Shown: positions 1 through 5,297 of the stretch, one piece after another
How the letters are laid out: the number at the start of each line of letters is the position of its first letter
How positions within the stretch are numbered: the first letter of the stretch is position 1
Made by a program: the position numbers and the translations under genes
The notes under the pieces: model-generated
What the model was told of the DNA's origin: nothing
What the model saw: only the letters and a program-made list of their open reading frames with translations
Databases searched by the model: none
NCBI GenBank assembly: GCA_002341805.1
Contig: DDOS01000028.1
Span: forward strand, 5,282 to 11,195
Length of the DNA: 5,914 nucleotides
Source: Aquificaceae bacterium UBA2488
Lineage (GTDB): Bacteria; Aquificota; Aquificia; Aquificales; Aquificaceae
Direction of reading: 5' to 3'

Positions 1-1875
1 TATTTTTCTTTTATAAGCTTTCAAAACACTGCCTCGGAAGCTGAGTATTATAGAGCCCAAAGAGCAGCGGATACATGTCTTATGGCTGCTATGGACTCGG
101 TAAATTCTACTGGATTTTGTGGAAACAGAACTCTTAACAATACTCAGTTAAATATACCACTTAGACATTCATCTTGTAGTGTTACATTTTATCAAAGCAG
201 TAGGATGTGCTTTTTAACTGCTACTGGTGGTATAAATGGTACAAGTGTTAGTGTTAATGAGACATCCATGATACAAGCTTTTTATGGCGTTGGACTATAT
301 ACTGTAAGAGGTGGTGTAAATGCTACATATAATAATGGATTTTTGAGTGGATGTGATTATAATTCAAATTCGAAGGGTTGTTATGTTCCAGCTTTTATAG
401 CCTCTTCTGGAAATATAATTTTAAATGGTTATACCCCTCAGTATTGTCCATCAAGTCAAGCAGCTGAAGGATATTCTGGCATATATGGTGAACCACCAAA
501 GTTCACAAATGCGCCTTTTACAGATTTAACACCATTGTTTTTTAATGTAAATTGTTTTGGCTCTAACTTTTCTGCTGACTCAAGCAGTGGGGGATGTAAT
601 TATGGATTAACAGATGCTCTTGTAACCACTTATGCGTTGCCATATACTTCTTCCAATGGAAATACTTCATCAGATTTTACTTTTGACCAATATGGTCAAC
701 CAATAATAAATCAAAATCTTTTAAATGACTTACGAAATTTTTCAAATGACTTACAAAGTGGCATTGTTCCAAATGAGTTAAATAATATTCAAACTTCTAG
801 CTGTGGGTGTATAAATCCTAGTAGCCCGATCAACCTATCTAGTCTATCATCTTCTTGTCCAAATATAAATTTCTCATCTTGTCCCAATGGTATTTACATA
901 TATTTAAATAATGGTAATTCATATACAATAACAAACACATATTCTCAATCTATACCTTTATATATTTATGCATACAATTCATCATTAAATCTTAATCCTG
1001 TTTCTGGTAGCGTTTTAGGTCAAAATAGCTATGGAGAAAATACATATAATCTAAATATATACGACATTATTTATCCGCCAAATGCTAATTCTTCTAACAA
1101 TGATATAATTAACATCTCTGGTGGTCTATCTAATGCTAGGATATTAACCGCTACTGAAATTCAAGACAATGATAGCAATCCAATATCTAACTCTACCATC
1201 ATACAAGCACTTGATAATAGCAACCAAAACAACTCCTCCAGTATATCTCCAGAATATTTCACAAACAATAATAACAATGGCAATAATATATACATCCAAA
1301 ACTCAAAAATTATTACGAAAGGAATAATATTTCCATTTGGAAATGGAAATATATACGCCTATGGTGACTTAGCTTATTTGTATGCTGACGCTTGTTCAAA
1401 TCCAAATAAATGCTCAAGAAGCTCAAGTAACCCTTATACAAATCCTTGTCCTAACAATAATATTTATAGATGTGGATGGTATGTAAATAATGCATATTTT
1501 GGCATTGATCAAAATGGGAATCTTCAAGATAGTTCTGGAAACTCTTTAACATCACTTTTAATAAACAATAATTCTATAGTTTTTGCTAATTCCAATAACT
1601 TTGGTGGTATTTACTTTGGACAAGATGTAACTTACATTCGTAGCTATTATGCTACGCTTGAAGGTTTTCTTGTAAGAAATTTTCCTCCAAATCTTTCTCT
1701 AAATATTAATTTTATTCCAAGTACATACTTTCAGTTTAATTTAAATGCTATAAATAGTCTTACATACAATCCAAATACAGGCACAGGTTTTTGGTTTGTA
1801 AGACCAGTAAGTTGTTTAAGAGAACCACCCACTCCAGCTTATATGTCTATTATAACACGAATGACTACTTGGTAA
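1..1875 (+). CDS. Large Cys/Asn-rich PilX/MshP-like minor pilin or pilus-tip protein (5' partial)
   Basis: The frame is open from base 1 to the TAA at 1873-1875, giving 624 visible residues. The ATG at 82 is probably internal. The 27 codons before it read as pilin-like sequence (YFSFISF, then SEAEYYRAQRAADTCL), resembling the end of the hydrophobic helix and the following amphipathic helix of PilX/MshP-type minor pilins. The prepilin peptidase site and most of the helix would lie upstream. After this come a short beta-like stretch (SSCSVTFY, visible residues 58-65), an Asn/Ser-rich low-complexity middle (about 268-430), and a C-terminal part with Gly-rich beta-type segments (GIIFPFGNGNIYAYG at 441; GGIYFGQDVTYI at 535; ATLEGFLV at 551). 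There are 18 cysteines, at 26, 40, 59, 70, 118, 127, 149, 185, 199, 268, 270, 286, 294, 465, 471, 483, 491 and 605, which suggests disulfides in an exported protein. It is far longer than ordinary minor pilins, so a tip adhesin-like role is possible but is inference. The family call rests on the first 70 visible residues. Confidence 0.6.
   Translation, partial: YFSFISFQNTASEAEYYRAQRAADTCLMAAMDSVNSTGFCGNRTLNNTQLNIPLRHSSCSVTFYQSSRMCFLTATGGINGTSVSVNETSMIQAFYGVGLYTVRGGVNATYNNGFLSGCDYNSNSKGCYVPAFIASSGNIILNGYTPQYCPSSQAAEGYSGIYGEPPKFTNAPFTDLTPLFFNVNCFGSNFSADSSSGGCNYGLTDALVTTYALPYTSSNGNTSSDFTFDQYGQPIINQNLLNDLRNFSNDLQSGIVPNELNNIQTSSCGCINPSSPINLSSLSSSCPNINFSSCPNGIYIYLNNGNSYTITNTYSQSIPLYIYAYNSSLNLNPVSGSVLGQNSYGENTYNLNIYDIIYPPNANSSNNDIINISGGLSNARILTATEIQDNDSNPISNSTIIQALDNSNQNNSSSISPEYFTNNNNNGNNIYIQNSKIITKGIIFPFGNGNIYAYGDLAYLYADACSNPNKCSRSSSNPYTNPCPNNNIYRCGWYVNNAYFGIDQNGNLQDSSGNSLTSLLINNNSIVFANSNNFGGIYFGQDVTYIRSYYATLEGFLVRNFPPNLSLNINFIPSTYFQFNLNAINSLTYNPNTGTGFWFVRPVSCLREPPTPAYMSIITRMTTW
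1327..1352. repeat. Perfect 12-bp inverted repeat with 2-bp centre
   Basis: The left arm ATATTTCCATTT (1327-1338) and right arm AAATGGAAATAT (1341-1352) are exact reverse complements separated by GG. The symmetry stops at the next base pair on each side. It lies inside the pilin-like gene, where it encodes IFPFGNGNI (from visible residue 443). In RNA it could form a hairpin with a tiny loop. No T-tract follows, so it is not an intrinsic terminator. Function is unknown, and coding chance in AT-rich sequence is possible. Confidence 0.6.
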
Positions 1876-2500
1876 ACATATGCTCACAACTATCTTTTAA
1901 AATACAGCCTTCGCACAAGGGCTTTTTAAGGCAATGCTCTTTGGCAAGTTTTACGATAAGGGCATGGTATTCTTTATATAAATTTATATCTTCTTGTACC
2001 TGGCTTTTAATAAAGAAAGCATATTCATCGTATTCCTTAAACTTTATATTAAAAACTCTTTCTAATATCCTCTTAGTGTAGGCATCTATCACAAAATACG
2101 GTTTATCATAAGCGTATAGCAAAATAGAATCTGCGGTTTCTTTTCCAATACCTTTTATATTTAAAAGCTCATCTCGTTTTATATTATCGTGCATATTGTT
2201 GGATATCTCTTTTAATATCAGAGATTTTCTTTTGAAAAAACCAGCGGGTCTTATAAGAGATTGAAGTAGATTTATATCCATTGTTTTTATAACATTTAGG
2301 CTAAGGGCATGTTTGGATTTTAGATTATCAAGGGCTTTTTCTACATTTTTCCAAGCGGTGTTTTGAGTGAGAATGGCTCCTATTATAATCTCATCTTTTG
2401 GGTCTGTTTTATGGATTTTATGATAATCATAATCCACAGGCCACCAGTTTTGATAGCCAAATGTTTCTAAGAGCCTATTATATAGGTCTAAGAGATTCAT
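1865..2500 (-). CDS. MagIII-like / endonuclease III-related HhH-GPD DNA glycosylase with Fe-S cluster motif
   Basis: 211 residues, about endonuclease III size. Predicted base-excision repair glycosylase that removes damaged bases such as 3-methyladenine. An N-terminal helical region has GAILTQNT (41-48), the counterpart of the conserved LxxQT segment of Nth. The helix-hairpin-helix is LLNIKGIGKETADSIL (112-127), followed by FVID with the expected catalytic Asp at 139. The Nth Schiff-base lysine position (GVGRKTA in E. coli) is Glu121 here, as I recall for Helicobacter pylori MagIII (GIGKESA), so a monofunctional glycosylase without beta-lyase activity is inferred. The C-terminal cluster motif is Cys190-X5-Cys196-X2-Cys199-X5-Cys205, one residue shorter in the first loop than the classical Cx6Cx2Cx5C; H. 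pylori MagIII lacks the cluster, so the closest match is the COG2231-type group. Its ATG overlaps the TGA of the upstream FlhX-like gene (ATGA) with no Shine-Dalgarno, so translational coupling is likely. Substrate cannot be read from sequence. Confidence 0.85.
   Translation of the reverse strand: MNLLDLYNRLLETFGYQNWWPVDYDYHKIHKTDPKDEIIIGAILTQNTAWKNVEKALDNLKSKHALSLNVIKTMDINLLQSLIRPAGFFKRKSLILKEISNNMHDNIKRDELLNIKGIGKETADSILLYAYDKPYFVIDAYTKRILERVFNIKFKEYDEYAFFIKSQVQEDINLYKEYHALIVKLAKEHCLKKPLCEGCILKDSCEHMFTK
1907..1927 (+). terminator. Weak candidate intrinsic terminator for the pilin-like gene
   Basis: About 31 bases after the pilin-like stop codon, GCCTT (1907-1911), loop CGCAC, then AAGGGC (1917-1922) can form a five-pair stem with one bulged G, directly followed by TTTTT (1923-1927). 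The stem is short. The same bases encode the KKPLCEGC part of the iron-sulfur motif of the opposing glycosylase, so coding constraint alone may explain them. If real, the + strand terminator is embedded in the opposing gene, because the convergent genes leave no other room. Confidence 0.2.
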
Positions 2501-2760
2501 ATTTGTTTTTTTAGTTTTTCCACATAAGCAAGTATTTTAGCCACAGCTTTATATAACTCTGGTGGGATTTCTTCATATATATCAAGAGTGTAGGCGGCTG
2601 ATAGAAGTTTTTCATCTTTTATGACAGGAACATCGTTTTCTTTGGCAAGTTCTACAATCTTATCTGCTATATAGCCTTGACCTTTTGCCACAAGCTTTGG
2701 AGTGCTGTCTTTACCTTTTTCGTATCTTAGGGCTATAGCTTTTTTGTTTTTCTCATCCAT
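2497..2760 (-). CDS. FlhX-like stand-alone FlhB C-terminal domain (EscU/YscU/HrcU family)
   Basis: 87 residues matching only the cytoplasmic FlhB-CC domain of the flagellar type III export switch. KKAIALRYEKGKDSTPKLVAKG (6-27) corresponds to the strand after the autocleavage site and the following P-x-V-x-A-K-G motif. Next come a helix (YIADKIVELAKENDVPV, 30-46), the KLLSAAYTLDIYEEIPPELY core (51-70), and a final helix KAVAKILAYVEKL (71-83). The membrane domain and NPTH cleavage motif are absent; the protein begins about where the natural cleavage fragment would. Known relatives are B. subtilis YlqH and H. pylori FlhX (HP1575), the latter able to substitute for the FlhB C-terminal part. It lies 1 bp after the FliK-like stop codon, without a visible Shine-Dalgarno, and overlaps the glycosylase start. 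It probably binds export substrates or the FliK-like protein; the actual role of such orphans is poorly known. Confidence 0.88.
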   Translation of the reverse strand: MDEKNKKAIALRYEKGKDSTPKLVAKGQGYIADKIVELAKENDVPVIKDEKLLSAAYTLDIYEEIPPELYKAVAKILAYVEKLKKQI

Positions 2761-2761
2761 A

Positions 2762-4375
2762 CTAACTAAATATATTTAAATTTTCTGATTTGTTAATATC
2801 CACAAGCACCCTATTGTTAAACTGCTCTTTTTTCTCTTCGTATATAGATATATCTTCCACATTTAGGCTCTCTTCTTTTAATATATTTTTTAGCTCATCT
2901 TTTGAAGATTCTAACGCTTTTGCCAAAGGTGATATATCTGTGTAAAAGCTAATCCTTAGATTTTTTGAAGCTTTTGGCATTTCTAATATACTTCCTAAAA
3001 ATCCATCCTCCCAATTTAGTTTTATAAATGCCTTGTAAGAGTTTTCTTTTTTACTAAAAGCCATAAAACCTTTTTTCTTGGAGGATTTTTCCTCAAAATT
3101 TACAAAAAAGCTGTTGTTTTGAAGGATAAACTCTTGGGCTAAGTTTATAGAGTTTAATATGTTTAAATCTTCTTTTAACTGGTTTAGTTTTGTATCAAAG
3201 CTAACATTGTTGCTCATCTTATCAAGCTCTTTTAATACATGTTTTGATATATCTTGGATGTTTTTGGCATTTAATATGATTTGATTTGATAATTCTTTCA
3301 TTACGCTATCTATATTTTTTGATAAAGTTAATATTAGATTTTTAAGGGGTTGGTCTTCTATATTTTTTATAATTTCTTCTGGATTTTTTGTTAAAAGCTC
3401 AAAAACCAAAGATGGATTTTTGGTTATAAGCTCTTTCAAAACTGGGTTTTTTATATTTAGTGTGTTTTGTAGGCTTTTAAAAAAATCATTTATAGGAGGA
3501 AGGTTTTCTGAAAAAGAAGATAACATAGATATAATACTTGGTAATTTCTGAGGGTTTAAAATATAATTTTTGGATATATCATATAACAAGTTTTTGGCAG
3601 TATCTATAAGTTTAATATCTTGTTTAGAAGGGGTTTCTTGCGATAATAGATTAAGCACTTGCTTTAAGGGGTCTTGTTCTTGGATATTTTGGTTTTCTTT
3701 TAGGATTGTGTTTATATCTTCTTGGGTAAATATCTTATTGGAGAAATCTTCTATAGCTTTTTGAAGAGCCTTAGGCAAAGCATTAAATTGTTCCTTAGAT
3801 TGAACTATATTTTTTGATAGATTAGATATATTTTCAAGAAGTTGATATTTTGCATCTTTGGTTAAAGAAGATATATCTTTGGCTTTTAATAAAAAATCTA
3901 TTAATTTCTTCTCATAAAAAAGTCCACTGTTTGATATTTCTTGGGAAATCTCTTGAGAATTCAAGTTTTTTATAGTGGTTGTTTGCGGGTTTTCATCGGC
4001 AATGGCTTTTTGAAGGACTAATATAGGAGAAGTTGGCGTTTTTACATCAGATATTTTTAATATCACAGGGTTTAAAGAACTTATCACTAATTTTAATATA
4101 TCATTTGGTTTTAAATTTAAAGAGGCTTCGTTGTTTACCTCTATTTCTACGCCGTTGTTTAATATTAGTTTTGCTTTGTTTTGATCTACACTTTCCACTG
4201 TGGCCTCTATATAGCCCTGTGAGGCAATCTCATCTGCCAAAGCCCCAAGCAATGCATTTGAAACGGTGGTTTTTATTGCTATGGCTAAATTTTCTGATTC
4301 TTGAGAGACCTCTATAGGTTTTGAAGATAAAATAGTCTCATTTAGGGCCGTCCCTTCAACTTTTTTAATATCCAT
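2762..4375 (-). CDS. FliK-like hook-length control paralogue
   Basis: 537 residues, Lys/Asn/Ile/Leu-rich, no signal peptide and no cysteine. After a short tail, residues 55-108 form a small beta region (IEATVESV, KAKLILNNGVEIEV, LKPNDILKLVI) typical of the N-terminal part of non-canonical FliK paralogues. GLFYEKKLIDFLL (151-163) matches the SGLFYE-type motif common in these proteins. Residues 165-410 are predicted helical linker, with three short KNP-headed units at 309-338. Residues about 412-515 fit the Flg_hook (FliK C-terminal) domain: FIKLNWEDGFLGSILEM, LRISFYTDISPLAKAL, then ELKNILKEESLNVEDISIY. FliK proteins measure hook or needle length and trigger the FlhB specificity switch; the next gene encodes exactly the FlhB domain that FliK contacts, which supports the call. 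The ATG overlaps the pdxA end by 11 bp; GGAG at 4389-4392 is 13 bases upstream, a long spacing. Whether it acts on flagella is unknown. Confidence 0.75.
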   Translation of the reverse strand: MDIKKVEGTALNETILSSKPIEVSQESENLAIAIKTTVSNALLGALADEIASQGYIEATVESVDQNKAKLILNNGVEIEVNNEASLNLKPNDILKLVISSLNPVILKISDVKTPTSPILVLQKAIADENPQTTTIKNLNSQEISQEISNSGLFYEKKLIDFLLKAKDISSLTKDAKYQLLENISNLSKNIVQSKEQFNALPKALQKAIEDFSNKIFTQEDINTILKENQNIQEQDPLKQVLNLLSQETPSKQDIKLIDTAKNLLYDISKNYILNPQKLPSIISMLSSFSENLPPINDFFKSLQNTLNIKNPVLKELITKNPSLVFELLTKNPEEIIKNIEDQPLKNLILTLSKNIDSVMKELSNQIILNAKNIQDISKHVLKELDKMSNNVSFDTKLNQLKEDLNILNSINLAQEFILQNNSFFVNFEEKSSKKKGFMAFSKKENSYKAFIKLNWEDGFLGSILEMPKASKNLRISFYTDISPLAKALESSKDELKNILKEESLNVEDISIYEEKKEQFNNRVLVDINKSENLNIFS

Positions 4376-5297
4376 ATCTTTTTAAAAGCTCCAAAGAATA
4401 TTTGACACTATTTACCCTTGCTATACCTTTATAAGCTATATCATAAGCAGTTCCATGATCTGGAGATGTTCTTAAAAAAGAAAGCCCAATGGTTACGTTT
4501 GACCCATTATCGAAAGATAGCATCTTAAAAGGTATAAGCCCTTGATCGTGATACATACATAAAAATATATCCTTTTCATCTATATTTAAAAATGCTGTAT
4601 CAGGGGGAAGTGGTCCTATCACCTGCTCTTCAGCCACCACTGGGAATATGATATTAGTCTCTTCATCTCCTATAACACCATTCTCTCCAGCATGAGGATT
4701 TAGCCCAAGTACTTTTATGTTTGGTGAAAAACCAAAATATGCAGATATATAGCTTTTAATAAGAGATATCTTCTCTTTGAGATTTTCTTTCGTTATATAT
4801 TTTGGCACATCTTTTATAGGTATATGAATTGTGGCAAGCACTACTTTTATCTTATCTGAATACATCATCATGGCAAAGGTTTTTTTATTATCTGCAAAAG
4901 CCAAATACTCCGTTTGACCGTTAAAATTAAATCCAGAGGCTTTAGCAAAATATTTATTTATAGGCATAGTTAGAATGCCATTTAATTTTTTGGAAATAGC
5001 ATCCGCAGTAGCCCTTGCCAGATAAGCAATACCAAGCTTACCCGAAGATGGTGAAGGTTCTATAGCACCTTTTAATCCAAGAGATATGAGATATATACCT
5101 TTTTCTTTTATATCATCTACGGTATTTATCTTCTCATAATAAAAATCTGTCCCAAGTACATTGCAAGCATGTTTTATAATATATTCTTCAGCATATATAA
5201 TATATGTATTATCATCTTTCATATAATCTTTTAATTTTATTATAAGCTCTGGTCCTATACCTGCTGGGTCTCCTATCGTAATACCAATTTTTTTCAT
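4365..5297 (-). CDS. pdxA: 4-hydroxythreonine-4-phosphate dehydrogenase PdxA
   Basis: 310 residues, near the usual 320-330. PdxA oxidises 4-phosphohydroxy-L-threonine with NAD+ in the cytoplasm; after decarboxylation the product is condensed by PdxJ to pyridoxine phosphate (DXP-dependent vitamin B6 route). The diagnostic N-terminus GITIGDPAGIGPEL (5-18) is present. The three metal-binding histidines are seen: His158 (ATIHIPIKD), His202 (LNPHAGE) and His250 (MYHDQGLIPFK). SPDHGTAYDIA (278-288) is intact. The substrate-contacting GHTE motif reads GQTE (127-130), so the His equivalent to E. coli His136 is Gln128. The rest of the fold looks complete, so I expect an active enzyme. The ATG start is supported by the family N-terminus and by AAGGGG eight bases upstream. 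It overlaps recO by ATGA, and its last 11 bases overlap the FliK-like gene. Confidence 0.95.
   Translation of the reverse strand: MKKIGITIGDPAGIGPELIIKLKDYMKDDNTYIIYAEEYIIKHACNVLGTDFYYEKINTVDDIKEKGIYLISLGLKGAIEPSPSSGKLGIAYLARATADAISKKLNGILTMPINKYFAKASGFNFNGQTEYLAFADNKKTFAMMMYSDKIKVVLATIHIPIKDVPKYITKENLKEKISLIKSYISAYFGFSPNIKVLGLNPHAGENGVIGDEETNIIFPVVAEEQVIGPLPPDTAFLNIDEKDIFLCMYHDQGLIPFKMLSFDNGSNVTIGLSFLRTSPDHGTAYDIAYKGIARVNSVKYSLELLKRYGY

Noticed and set aside
82..84. ATG at 82 as the start of the left gene
   Set aside because: The frame is open back to base 1, the upstream codons carry the most pilin-like sequence, and no ribosome site precedes this ATG.
723..753. AAATGACTTA repeated 21 bp apart
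   Set aside because: It encodes two NDL steps of a probable heptad helix (LLNDLRNFSNDL); too short to be a mobile or regulatory repeat.
82..1875. Many N-x-S/T sites as evidence for N-glycosylation
   Set aside because: They are expected from the high Asn, Ser and Thr content, and no glycosylation gene is visible.
1791..2081. 96-codon open frame on the + strand
   Set aside because: It spans the 3' ends of two well-supported genes in another frame, with no ribosome site and no recognisable protein features.
3570..3764. 64-codon open frame on the + strand
   Set aside because: Antisense shadow within the FliK-like gene, with composition explained by the opposing codons.
4033..4317. 94-codon, Leu-rich open frame on the + strand
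   Set aside because: Antisense shadow of the FliK-like N-terminal region; the hydrophobic character comes from reading Lys/Asn/Glu codons backwards.
5190..5210. AT-only palindrome CATATATAATATATG as an operator
   Set aside because: Alternating A/T coding sequence for Ile/Tyr residues in pdxA; such symmetry is common in this composition.
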